Below, in pieces: positions 23,191-34,599 of a stretch of DNA of 64,000 nucleotides. Made by a program: the position numbers and the translations under genes. This stretch comes from Botryosphaeria dothidea (Eukaryota > Ascomycota > Dothideomycetes > Botryosphaeriales > Botryosphaeriaceae), in the NCBI GenBank assembly GCA_011503125.2, contig WWBZ02000014.1, positions 124,001-188,000 on the forward strand, read 5' to 3'. The first letter of the stretch is position 1. Each line of letters starts with the position of its first letter. A model generated the notes under the pieces. It did not search any database, was not told where the DNA came from, and was given only the letters and a program-made list of their open reading frames with translations.

Positions 23191-23848
23191 AAGAAAATCC
23201 GGGTGGAGTGCCACTCTGACGCACCGGTGGCGACAGAACTTGCAGGCTATCGGAACTCGCTTGCGAGGAAAGCTCATCGCGGGGGAGAGGAGAGAGCTCA
23301 GCGTCGAGAAAAATCAGGCGGGACGGCGGAGATGGCAGGAATATATTTTGTGCGTGCCAATGACCCCACACCGAAGGCCGTGTGCTGGCTAGCTGTAAGT
23401 CTGCATGCAGCTGTCTTCGGGCAGACCCCATTGTCCGCCGAAGTTGCGCCAGGTGATGTCCCTTTGATTTCTTGTCAAGAAATTACATACCTCCAACGCC
23501 TACCCCATCGGTCTGCATGACTTCCAAGCTCTCTCGTATGTTCAAAGCCCTTGCGTGATTGTGAAATGGAGATTCAGCACGGTGAGAAAAGAACATCGCG
23601 TCAGACTGCCATTGCTTCTAGCCCTCCGCCTGAAAGAAAACAACAGCGTTAGAATTCATCTAACGCGAGCATACTTCGCATTGCTGCCACATATTGGTGC
23701 TTCATTCTACTTGGTGCCAATGACAGCTCCTATGGAGTAAGAGTACCCTGGTTTTTGTATACAGTTCTGCTTGCTCACTAGAACAGGTCCTCATTCCGCA
23801 GGTGTGACTCTCACCCTAGTCTGGAAGTCCATCAAGTTGATCTGATCA
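23191..23848. other. Decayed N-terminal regions of two flanking pseudogenes
   Basis: The missing 5' parts of the regulator (minus strand) and the MFS gene (plus strand) should lie here, head to head. I could not read either reliably. Confidence 0.4.
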
Positions 23849-25063
23849 CAGCTCGAGTCCTACTACCAACTCGATTATACCACGGTTGCCCTTTTGTTTC
23901 TGTCGCGGGTGGCTGGTTTCATCATCAGCACCTTGGCAAACCATACAATTCACACCCGCCTGGGGCAACGCGGTATTGTGCTTATCGGCAGCACGTGTCA
24001 TGTTGTGGCCTACTCGGCCGCAAGCCTGCGCCCTCCGTTTCCCGCACTGATGGTCATGTACATTCTAGTCGGCTTGGGAAGCGGCACTAAACAAGCTGCG
24101 TGGAATTTCTATGTTGGAGGCATGCAAAACCCCAACGAGCTACTAGGGTTGTTGCATGGGTTTTACGGCACTGGGGCAACAATTACTCCCTCGGTTGCAA
24201 GCGTACTGTTCACAAAGTACGGCTGGCAGTGGTTCCAGATCTACTACCCGCTTGTGGGTATGGTTGCGGTAGATGTTTTGTTATCACTCAGCGCATTCTC
24301 CACCCAGAGCGGTCGCACATATCGAGAAAGCAACTGTGTAGAGCCTCAAGAACGTTCTGAGCCGGGATCTCCACTACCAGACCACAGACGCAATGAGTCT
24401 CCTGGTCGTCTCGCTAAATTTCGACGCAGCCAGACATTTTTGTGTCTCAGAACAAAGGTTGTGTTGCTGAGCAGTGCTTATCTGCTTTCCTACGTCGGCT
24501 CCGAAGTTGCACTAGGAGGATGGATGATTAACCTTCCTGATCAAGGTTCGGCACGGCACAGCTTTTACCTCTGGTCTTGCGTCGAGCGGGTTCTGGGCCG
24601 GCATCACAGTGGGCAGATTTGTCCTTGGGTTCGTAACGACGAGGCTTCTCAGAAGCGAAAGGCTCGCCGTTTCATGCTACCCAGTTCTCGCGATGGTTAT
24701 GCAGTTGTTGTTCTGGCTTATCCCCAGTTTTATTGCGTCGGCAGTCAGCGCTGCGCTGTTGGGCATGGCTCGCACCCCTCTCATACGTTCCACATCGACG
24801 GTGTTGACGATTTAGCAGGGTTCTTCCTTGGGCCATTATTCCCTAGGATTGTTTTGTGCTTCACGAGGCTCTTGCCAAAATCGATACAAGTATCAGCAAT
24901 CGGCATCCGCTCCGCCGTTAGTGCGTCGGGAGCATCTATTGTGCCACTCGCTGTATGAGCTATAGCACAGGCAAAAGGAGTAAGAGTTTTGCAACCTATT
25001 ATCTTCGCCTGTCTTGTTCTTTGTCTTCTACTTTGGTTTTGCATTGCAAAACTACCCCGTTGA
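23849..25063 (+). pseudogene. MFS transporter, decayed (Bsc6 / fucose-permease-like group)
   Basis: The frame entering at 23849 (LESYYQLDYTTVALLFLS) continues through several membrane helices with typical motifs: LGQRGIVLIG, ILVGLGSGTKQAAWNFYVGG, and LGLLHGFYGTGATITP. Near 24545 the reading shifts frame; the correct continuation (FTSGLASSGFWAGITVGRFV) is in another frame, returning near 24820. A TGA at 24956..24958 replaces what should be the Gly codon before AIAQAKGVRVLQP, and the helix then runs to the TGA at 25061. It has at least two frameshifts and one nonsense codon, so no product is expected. It lies head to head with the dead regulator, so the two may once have been a regulator-transporter pair. 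Confidence 0.78.
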
Positions 25064-26981
25064 TGATAGAGCCCAGACCTCTGAGACGTCAGGGGGAAAT
25101 AAGTCAATCATTTCCCAGCTTACCAAGGAGTACGCTGGATTTTTTTGATGCTCCGATGTACACGTAGACAAAATCCTCCGATTTGACAGAAAGATCTTCA
25201 ATTCCATATCCATTACTTCGTTCTCTCGTAGCATCTTCGGGCTTCCTATACAACGTAGCTGTTGTTTGTTGATCAACAACGATGATCCATTGATGATTGG
25301 CATAAAGAGGGAGAGGGTAGGTAACCCGCTTGCCTCTTATACAAGTGATTGTGACTAAGCTATATAGTGAGACACGCTTCGTCTCAAAAACGAGTGATAT
25401 CCTACAGTAGCATTTCAAACTCGTTGACTATCCTAATTCAGTTAGATGGTCTATTCTGTGCTTCCAGTGTGACGGTGATATTGACCCTCCAAAATCTCTA
25501 AAACGAGGGAATGTCTCCTCTCAAAGACGGTTCTTTTCATAAGAAGCGATTTGGGCACCCTCTGCTTAAAGTGGCAAAAATATTCATGAAGTGATTTCGG
25601 TATTAAACGTTTGCGATGAAATCAGGTGCAAAATCATCTTATCTTGGAGGTAGGTGCGGGTGTCATCCGCGGGAATGCTTCGGGTGATCCGAAAAGGCGA
25701 ATGCAGGCGGTTGTGCGGGAACGAAGAGGCGGGAAGGCGGATGATCGACTCTGCTTAGCCACCCCAACATTTTGTTTTCCTCTCCACCATCTCAATGGCC
25801 GGCCACATCTCAGGGAACCTTCCGCCAGGTCCCAGTCATGAATCCTCTGCACAAGGCGTGAGTCGCAATCCACACTTGTGGCCTTGACCAGTCATGCGTC
25901 GGCCACACTATGGCCACTGTGCCTATTCCAGGGTGTGGCTTCTCTAGTGGAGCGTGGCAACTTCAGCTTGGTCGCGACCATCTCTGCCCGCCACGTTCTC
26001 AACCAAAGAACTTTTTCAACCAAACACAGCACACCGTTGATTCGTTAAGCTTCTTGACTTCGTGGCTCGAGGTGGACAAGACACAGGTTTATGGACTGAG
26101 GAACTGGCCAAGATTATTACGCGCACTTAACGCCGATCTTGGCTCCGATGCGCTCGGCAAGTAGTTTGTCGGCCATTTCTTCAACAGTGCTCAGGCGGGG
26201 TGGAACGCGTCGCGAGTCTACGTTAGGAATACGTCCCATAACCATGAATTCCTTCGCTTAAACTTTCGATACTTGGGCGCCCAATCATGTTGTGAAGATG
26301 TACCGTTTATCCGCTTGGTGAGCTTACTATGATGGATGGAACACGCCTCCGCAGCCGCTCGAATGGTTCGAAATTTACATGCATAAAGCACGCATGTTCT
26401 TGTTTGTTATCGCAGTTCATTCCGAATCTCTGATCTTCATCAGAATACCGTGTTGAGAAACTCTAATACCCTTTATTCACATTTCCTCGGCGATGGTAAA
26501 GTGCTTCCATGCCCGAGCCAAATAGAACCTGTAAAGTTGGCTGTAGAAGGGGCATATTCCCCCATCGGTCTCTCTATCTAAGCTTCTGAGAACCCTTATT
26601 TTAAAGTGGATTCAAGTTCTAGCACTTTATTTTCTCGGTGCTCAGATGATATTTACCGAGAAGTAGGGCGCATATCGATGCCATTGGTCTGAATCTTCCA
26701 GCCCCGCAAATTGGAGCGCCCGGCGATCTGGTCTTCCTAATGCCAAGCTCAAACAGACTCAGAAACTTTGTTAAACAACATGGCCCCTCCGGCTCAATGA
26801 CGTGCAATTTTAAAGTATTGTTAATGCACCTCACATCGGGAAAATAATACCATCCTACCCTGCCTATAATTGACGTTAAGGAAACGTCCTAAGAAATATA
26901 AATGCCTCATTTGAGCTGACTGTATCTTTCATGTCTCAACTATTCATTATCGGAAGCTTCCAAAGCTATCTATGATTTCAA
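25064..26981. other. Intergenic, 1.9 kb, contains one solo LTR
   Basis: Apart from the solo LTR at 25260..25406 I see no gene. The last 150 bp form the xylanase promoter, with a possible TATA-like element (AAATATAAATG) near 26895. Confidence 0.45.
25260..25406 (+). mobile_element. Solo LTR, family B (147 bp)
   Basis: The element starts TGTTGTTTG and ends ATCCTACA, giving TG..CA termini. It is flanked by a perfect 5-bp duplication GTAGC (25255..25259 and 25407..25411). It shares the core GATGATCCATTGATGATTGG and the GACTAAGCTAT segment with the LTR at 47038..47185. The two copies are clearly diverged, so this is the older-looking family. Confidence 0.88.
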
Positions 26982-28198
26982 ATGATGATGCCTTCTTATG
27001 CCTCACTGTTGCACTTTCTCATCGGAGCTATCTATGTTGTAGATACCACAGCTTCCTCTATAGAAGGGCTCAACGAACTAGCAGTCAGGGCAGGCTTAAT
27101 GTATTTCGGCACCGCGGCCCACAGGCTGAACGAGTCTGAATACGTTACTATCCTCAACGACACCTAGAAATGGGGGCAGGTCACTCCTGCTAATGCACTC
27201 AAGGTACGTTTGACATGCCGCCAGCAAAAGGTGGGAGGTAGAGGTAGTAAGGCAAAATCATTCGGGACGTCTCGGCGCCTATGCTCTCTTTCAAAGATAA
27301 TGATTCCAAAAACCGTTAAACATCAAGACTTCAAATGCTTCTTCCGCTAATTTCAAAGCCGACAATAGTTCGACGCTACGGAGCCATCACGAAACGTATT
27401 CAACTGGACCGAGGCAGATGAATTCATGAACCTGGCCCTCGAGAACGGCCAGATTCGCCGTTGCCATAACCTCGTTTGGCGCAGAGCGTTGCCCGACTGG
27501 CTTACGTCCGAAACCTGGTCTCGTGAAGAGCTGATGTACATCCTGGGAAATCACATCAAGAATGTTGTGAGCAAATACGAGGGAAGATGCTACGCTTGGG
27601 ATGTTGTGAACGAAGCATTTCACAATAATGGCACGTGGCAGTCACATATCTGGTAGGCTCTTTCTATATCTTACTCACAGGAGATAAGCTAACGTTGCTG
27701 CTTCCACGGTTAGGTACGATACAATTGGGCCCGAATACGTCTCCTTCGCCTTTAAGACAGCACGGAAATACACGACGGCCAAGCTCTACTACAACGATGA
27801 CAACATGACAGATATTAATCCGAAAGTTGACGCTGTGCGTTCAATGATCCTAAAATTTCAGGCTGACGACATCCCTATCGATGGTGTGGGCATAGAAGGA
27901 CACGAAACAGTAGGGAAAGCTCCGGATTATACCGCCATGCTGCAGGCCATGCGCTACTTTGCCTCCATTCCAAACCTCGAGATCGCCATCACAGAGCTCG
28001 ACGTAGGCATCCCACAGCCAAGTGACGAGGCGAAGCTAGAGCAGCAGGCAGAAGTGTATGCAAATGCCGTTGCGGCATGTCAGAAGGTTGGGGCTTGTGT
28101 TGGGGTTACTGTGTGGGACGTCTGGGATACGGTCAGCTGGGTGCCGAGCTCAAGGCCGTGGCTCGGGGATGCCCAGCTTTTCTGGCCTAATTTGACTA

Positions 28199-31033
28199 CA
28201 GTGATCGGAATGGTTCGGTATGAGTTGGTATTGGTATGGTATATACCGCCAAGACTTGGTATGGTTTGAGGATATCTCAATACCATGGTATTACCGGTAT
28301 ACCAGGTCTTACCGGTATGGCTATAAATAGGTGGAGATAGGGTGGAGATATTGCCCGATAGTGAATGATCGTAGTCTACAACATCATGCTCGTGTATAAT
28401 TATTATGTGTTACACAAAGCAATGAAACTCAAACACCATGCCGCTTCTCATCTGATCAACGCACCATGAACACCTGACCAGGAGCACAATCCCCCGTATA
28501 TATAATCTCTCTAACCAGCCTCTTTAGATAGTCAACGGTCTCTCAACCCATCACTGCTAGACCTCAAAATCAAACATCATGGGATCTCCAGTTCCAAATT
28601 CGCCGTCTTTGTTGACTGCGCGCTCAACGTCGACATCCCTCGAGACACCTACGCATGCTCCTGCATCACCTCCCTTGACACCACCGCATACTCGTATTTA
28701 ATATCCCGAGCCTCCGGATGAGTTCGTGCAAGATCATATCACATACGTGAATCGCGCGAAGACTACGAGGAAGACGGCTCGTCTTGGCCCATCACATATG
28801 TGGAATTACGGTCTTCATTACATTCGAGGCAGCGATAAAAAAGAGGTGTACTACTGCCATAAGTGTGCAGTTAGAAAGTACAAGCAGGAGCTCTTTGTCA
28901 TCAACGGCACGTCTGGAGTGAGAAATCATCTCGAGCGCAAGCATCAGATCGATCCCCAGAACGGTGTCAAGAGACATGGTTGGACACGAAAGTCTGTACT
29001 CGAGCAACAGACCGGCGCGGCTGCTACCAACACCTTCTTTTAGAAAGGCTCGGTTGAGAAATTCAAAGAGCTTTTAGTTCGTTGGATTGTGTACTGCCAT
29101 ATTGCTTTCTTCCAGTTAGAAAATCAGTATTTCCGAGAATTACTCTTCTTTTTAAATCCTTCACTTATCAACCACCTCCCAAAGGCAGCGAAAACTATTC
29201 GGAGCTGGGTAATGCATGCCTTCACATCAAAAAAACAACAGCTAAGGGAGGACATCCAGCTTTCACGGAGTAGGATCTCCATCTCTTTTGATCTCTGGAC
29301 TTCGCCAAACCCTTACGCTATTCTAGGCATCATCGCCATGTGGATCGATGATACCGGCAAGCGACGGCTTACCGTTTTGGGAATGCGACGTGTGCATGGT
29401 GAACACACTGGCGAGAATGTTAGATCAACTGTCCTTAAATTGCTCAACGAATACGACATTGGTGGAGGTCAGATTGGATACTTCATGCTGGATAACGCCT
29501 CTTCAAACGATACCGCCGTTAATTTTATACTCAAAAAGCTCTGTCCGTGGATGGAAGTAAAACAACGACGCTATCGCCGGCTGCGCTGCCTAGGTCATAT
29601 CATCAATCTCTACTGCCAGGCGTTTCTTATGGGCCGGAACTCGGAAAGATATCTTGCAAAGCTTGAGAAGCACTACCAACGCGGGGACTATGCAAAGATA
29701 GAAGAGCTCTGGAAGAGGTTTGGGTGCTTGGGTCGTCTTCACAATCTCGTGAGATACATTAGGCTTACCCCACAACGCCGCGAGGAGTTTGCTGCAATAC
29801 TTATTAGCGGAGACCTCTCTCAATTCGATGGGCTAGAGCTCATCCAGAATAACTCGACACGCTGGAATTCATGGTTCCATTCAATTACACGTGCATTGAA
29901 TGTACGGGAACGTTTGGAGCTCTTCTCCGCTCGCCACGTACCTAGGAAAGGCGCTCAAGGAATTACGAATTTCAAGCTAGATGCACAGCACTGGTTCGAG
30001 CTTAAAAAGATTGAACTTGCTCTAAAAGACTTCTACGCCGCCACTCTGCTTTCTGAGGGAAAGAAGACGTCTCTCGCTGACTGGTTTTCGACCTTGGACT
30101 GCCTTCTTCGAGAAATAAACGAGACGAAGGATCATTACTTTGACATCCACACTAAGGACGACAACAACTTTACATAGAAGTATCTCCAAGGTTGTGCAGA
30201 TGCCGCATGGTCAAAATGCACCGAGTACTACAACAACCAACAGCTCAACTAGCAGAACCGATTCCCTAAAGATACTGATCTTCCGCCGGCGTACTATACA
30301 GCCCAGATACTCGATCCGTATCGAAAGTGGGCGTGGTTTACGCAGGAGTGGGCTCTTCAAGGCGACGAAGAAAAACAGAGGTGGTTTAATGACGCACAAT
30401 CGGCGGTGAAGCATCTCTAGGAGACGGAATACAGGGGACAATACTCTGTTGAGATGCTACCACCGCCAACCAGAAATGAAAGAGACCTCGATCCAGCATT
30501 TGATCGTCAACGGGAACACAAGCGTATTCGAATAGACGCTCCGGTCTCTACGGCTGATTTATATAAACAATATATTTCTACCGACCGGCTCCATGACGAT
30601 AACGCAGGTTGCGATGAAGCCATTGCGTACTGGTTATCCCGCTACGACTCTCAAAGAGATCTCGCTCGCTTCGCCTTAGATTTATTTGCGATCTTGCCCA
30701 TGTCGGATGAGTGCGAACGCCTTTTTAGTAGCGCAAAGCTTACTGTAGTTGATCGCCGTGGCAGGCTAAAGGCGGACATTATAGAAGTATGTGAATATCT
30801 CCGGGCATGGTATGGAAAGCCCACGTTTGAAGACAGTAGTAATAAAGAGGATTATGAGAATGACGGGGATGGTGTTGAAAGTTTATAGGCGAATTTATCC
30901 TCTTTCTATCTTAACCCAACTCTTGGTGGTATTGCCGGTGGGACCGGTAAGACCATACCGGTTATTATGTAAGCTGCTGGTATGGTATGGTTTGACCTCC
31001 ATACCATACCATACCGGACCATTCCGATCACTG
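28199..31033 (+). mobile_element. hAT-superfamily DNA transposon, 2835 bp
   Basis: Terminal inverted repeats begin CAGTGATCGGAATGGT at the left and mirror as ACCATTCCGATCACTG at the right. An 8-bp target duplication flanks it: TTTGACTA at 28191..28198 and TTTGACTG at 31034..31041, differing in the last base. Both ends carry dense subterminal repeats of GGTATGG and TACCGGTA type, as used by hAT transposases for binding. It encodes one transposase frame, now dead. Confidence 0.93.
28579..30888 (+). pseudogene. hAT transposase, five in-frame stop codons
   Basis: A single 770-codon frame from the ATG at 28579 with no frameshift. A Pro/Ser-rich N-terminus leads into a BED-type zinc finger (YYCHKC, then NHLERKH). 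The RNase-H-like catalytic region follows (ISFDLWTSPN, YFMLDNASSND, CLGHIINLYCQA, NSTRWNSW). The C-terminal hAT dimerisation domain is DLFAILPMSDECERLFSSAK. In-frame stops are TAA at 28699 and TAG at 29041, 30175, 30250 and 30418. Each is explicable as CAA/CAG or TGG changed by a single C-to-T or G-to-A event. Non-autonomous unless helped in trans. Confidence 0.92.
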
Positions 31034-31115
31034 TTTGACTGCGAAGCCTGCATACTGTCGCATAGCAGAAGTGCTCCGGAACGCAGCTGATCAAGCATCT
31101 AGCGAAGGCGTCTAA

Positions 31116-31907
31116 AGTCCCTGTTGCGGAGATGGATGGTAGAAGAACGCAGATGGCTCATAATGGACTTTCCTGTTGAGCATGAACAAGCGCTGCCATC
31201 AATTTGGAGGGAGGGCCTGCATTGGTGCAATCTTGTACCGAGCTCTACCACATACCGAAGACGAATTCAAGTATAACACGGTTCAAGTATCAAATTCGTG
31301 ACATAGCCCACATCAGTCTCTTGAAGTGTGGCAAAGCTGGACTGGAGGATTATCTTGCTGTTGGGAGAATGCTCGCCCAGGTTTTGAGCCCGCGCTTCAA
31401 GGTAAGCCGGGCAAGCGAAAAGGGCGCGTGTTGAACACGGTCGCATCGGTGTGGAGCAAGATTCCAGGTTCGCGGGAAATGTTTGGGAGGATTAATTTGG
31501 AAGTAGGTGATATTTCATACGAAGAGAATACGCAGAGATGCAGTATAAAAGCTGACAAGAAAAATTGGTGATAGTGTCTTTGTGGGAAGAGGTTTCAAAG
31601 ACGCAATCCTGGAGTGAGCCCAACATAAGAGAGCTTCATAGGCAATCAAATCATTCGTCCGGATGGCTTTGTCACCCAGAATTTACTACAATAACGTCCG
31701 GTCGAATCCTTCCACTATCCATGAGAAAGTTCGCAATGTGGCCATCTGTAGGGATATCATATTTGGCGTCTGAGCCAGAGACACGAATGAAAGTATCGAA
31801 GAATCTGGTAATGAATAACAAGGGTTTGGAATAGTGTTAAAACATTAACAGCATCCAGCAATACGCCACAAGGACGTTCCAATCTACAGAAGAGCCGCCT
31901 TAATATA
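31116..31907. other. Intergenic, no gene seen
   Basis: This lies between the end of the dead xylanase and the Sde182-like gene. Only short frames without motifs. Confidence 0.45.
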
Positions 31908-33444
31908 CTATGCAGTTGGTCGCAGAATGATACGCCTATATGATGTGAGGTTCATTGGCCTGGAATCTTGAACAGCCAGAATGATGTGCGCCGACTGGAG
32001 ATGTCAGAAAGAGGTGCCTGGACATGGGAATATTTTTGAACTTACAGTGTTGCTATTCACCACTACATTCACGACACTTCCAGAGGAGTCCACATTGGTG
32101 AAGGTCACATTCGGGGAGATAAGAGGGTCCCGTTTCGTCACGGTTTGAGCGGCTTCGCGGTAGTGGAACCAGTTGAAGTCAAGATCATCTCCATCCGGAT
32201 CGTAAGATGCAGAAGCATCCAAAGTTACAGATTCGCCAAAGCGGTACTGGACTTCAAGAGGACCAACACCGCAAGTGTCGTTGACGATGGCAATGGGGTG
32301 GTGATTGGCATCCGTTGCGTTCACTGTCCACTGCATGCGAGCCGCAAAGTCGTATTGGAAAGCGGTCCTCCAGCGCCATAGGGAAGCGTGCTGGTTGAAG
32401 TACGCCTTTCCGTCCTTTCCCTCAGAAAGGTCTGCTACATTGCCGTAAATGCAGGTCAGTCCAGATGCGTCGACGAGTTTGTAGCGGCCACCCCAACCGC
32501 CCCATTCAGGATGCTCGGGTGCGTTGAGACCATTCTGGAGGAGACCAAGGAATGAAGGAGTATCGCCCTCCATGATGTATGCGATGTCTGGATAGTATGA
32601 TCCAAGCGGTCCGATACGAACATGTTCTTGAAGCCAATCATTTGACACAATGGCTGCATCCGGGCCACCAGTATCGACGTCTGAGGAAATGGCCTGCTCA
32701 CCCGGGTCAGCAATCAGAAGCTTTTCCGCCGAAAGGGTGCCCTACTATCCATGTGGCCTGGTTATATTCGCCGAAAGCGTGAACAGACACGATGTAGAAA
32801 AGGGATGGGAAGTTTGCTCGAATCCACGGACCAGCATTATCTTGATCAGAGATCGAATAGACCCGGAGCTTTTCAACGAAAACAGCTGTTTCTTCTTCAC
32901 TTCTTGATTTTTGCACATAGTGGAGGGCCTCGGCAAGGACGTTCGTACCTCCCCAGGCACTGACCCAGAGCGGTTCGGACGAGGCATCGGTAGCGTTAAT
33001 GAGAGCGAGGGATGCATTGCTTGGTTCCAGATCAAGAGCGGCGAGCCCATAAACAGGGTGACCAGCATAGACGCGGGTGGCAACTTCTTCGGCAGAGGGG
33101 TATGTGCCAGCTTCAGGCACATTGTTATTGAGGTTCTCGGTGACGTTTGCGTAGCCATCAATTGCCCAGAAGATAGTGTCCAGATCGAGAGAGTCGTTCT
33201 TCCACACTGACGTGACTGCAGAAATGCCTTCAATTTGGAGTTCGTTTGCATGCGTCAGGAGGCGGACCAAGCTCATCTGGGCATCAGGCTCGTTGCTAAT
33301 GTCCGTGAGAACAAATAGGCGCGGCTTCGACTCGTAGCGCGCATTCTCGCATCGGCCCGCGTCGATGGCGGAAGCAGTGGTCCAGAACAGGAGGGATGCA
33401 ACCAGGGCGAAAAGCAGCCTGGCTCGAGTCCGAATGACGGCCAT
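31908..33444 (-). CDS. Secreted Sde182-type (DUF1593) nucleoside-hydrolase-like protein
   Basis: Three exons: 32746..33444, 32046..32693 and 31908..31994, giving 477 aa. Introns of 52 nt (branch GCTGAC) and 51 nt (TTCTGAC) close cleanly; without them the protein would look split in two and lose its last strands. The ATG at 33444 starts a signal peptide (LLFALVASLLFWTTASA). The N-terminal half is the PF07632 nucleoside-hydrolase-like fold (RLFVLTDISNEPDAQMSLVRLL, WVSAWGGTNVLAEAL, YSISDQDNAGPWIR, HAFGEYNQATWI). The C-terminal half is beta-rich (VTLDASASYDPDGD) and resembles an Ig/PKD-like domain. Bacterial relatives were first described as cellulose-binding proteins. Extracellular polysaccharide-related function is plausible but unproven. 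Confidence 0.88.
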
Positions 33445-33502
33445 GATTGTTCCAAGAGGCAAATAAACACCCGTGCGCTACATCTTCAAATCGTCAACCC
33501 AG

Positions 33503-33554
33503 CCTTTATATACACGGCAGCCATCAACGAAATTCGGCCGCGGTAATTACCGCG
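33503..33554 (-). promoter_or_regulatory. Promoter of the Sde182-like gene: TATA box and CGG-N6-CCG palindrome
   Basis: A TATA-like element (GTATATAAAG on the minus strand) lies at about 33504..33513, some 60 bp upstream of the ATG. Just beyond it a perfect 16-bp palindrome, CGCGGTAATTACCGCG (33539..33554), contains inverted CGG triplets with a 6-bp spacer. Zn2Cys6 binuclear-cluster regulators of the Ppr1 type recognise CGG-N6-CCG. Confidence 0.6.
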
Positions 33555-34599
33555 ACTCCACATTGAGCCTTCCGGAAACGACGTCCTGAGCCCAGCCAGA
33601 TGAACTCCCCGAAGCGCAGACCATGGAATGCCCGCGGTTTGGCAACCCGTGATCATTGCCGTGAATACGTAAAATGCTCGTGCAGGGTTCAGCATGCGGA
33701 GGATCAGCGGCCGCGATTTCCCCGCAATTCTCTCTCTCTTCACCCACAATCCTGCTAGTGGACGCGGAGAGCGCTACTTATTCATCGAAAGACCCGCGTC
33801 ACGCGCTTTGTCCCTATCCACAAGCAGTAACTGGAGGCACCCGCTGCCCAAACAGCCGGCTTCGGCACTTCGGGGTGCGTTCGGCAGTTCTTCACCGGAT
33901 TTCGCGACTTCGACCGGCCGGCGGTTTTTTTGCTGTTCAGCTTCGGCATTGGCGCGCATTGACTGGAGAAATTGCCCCGCGCTATCCGCATGGTGTAAGT
34001 CTAAGAGAGAACGCACTGTCCTGCGCGTCATGGTCTTACGGTACCCCGATCGGCAGATCTTAGAGAGACTGTGGGGTGACCCGAGCGGGTATCGAGTCCG
34101 AGCGGTCTGTACGTACGACTCGTGATACATCCAAGGATCTGATCATTGTAGACCACAGGTAATGATTCAGAGCAGCGTTCAGTAACCATTTAACAGCTGT
34201 CGAATGCGGTGGACGTGTCTGCGGAGCAGTGCATGCTCAAGGCATCGCTTATTGTCTTCTCACCACCTTCACGAGGATTTCAAGAGTGCTGATGGTCGGG
34301 CATCAATGTCATGGGCGAAAATGTTGTTCGCGCTTGATGATGGTTCTTTCGACAAGCATTTATACGAATTGGAGGGAGACAAATGGCGAAGAAGTGAGTA
34401 TTGAACAGTCCGTGAGAAGGCTCGGAAATGAAAATATGAAATCCATTCCGGCGACAGCGTTGTACTCATTCCGGAAAACATTCTTTTTGTCCTATGCATG
34501 CAGGGTGAAAGTTGAATAAAGACAAATACCATTCCGATAATGAAGAAGTATTGTAGACAACATAGTGTCTGCTGCTCTATTTCCTTAAGTCTCCGATTA
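33555..34599. other. Intergenic, 1 kb, no gene seen
   Basis: Short frames on both strands, none with a recognisable motif. Confidence 0.45.

Larger units (their letters stand above)
26982..31115 (+). pseudogene. GH10 endo-1,4-beta-xylanase, interrupted by a hAT transposon
   Basis: Exons are 26982..27203, 27369..27652, 27714..28198 and, beyond the transposon, 31042..31115. The 165-nt first intron is long for this genome. A signal peptide opens the protein. GH10 landmarks are complete: GQVTPANALK, FDATEPSRNVFNW, CHNLVW, the acid/base Glu in WDVVNEAF, GIEGHE, the nucleophile Glu in ITELDVG, and the end motif VWDVWDTVSWVP. Two lesions exist: a TAG at 27165..27167 before KWGQVTP, and a hAT element inserted at 28199 within LFWPNLT. 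The missing C-terminal codons (AKPAYCRIAEVLRNA) resume in frame after the element, with the original stop at 31113. The intact enzyme would have been a secreted xylan-degrading glycosidase. Confidence 0.9.
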
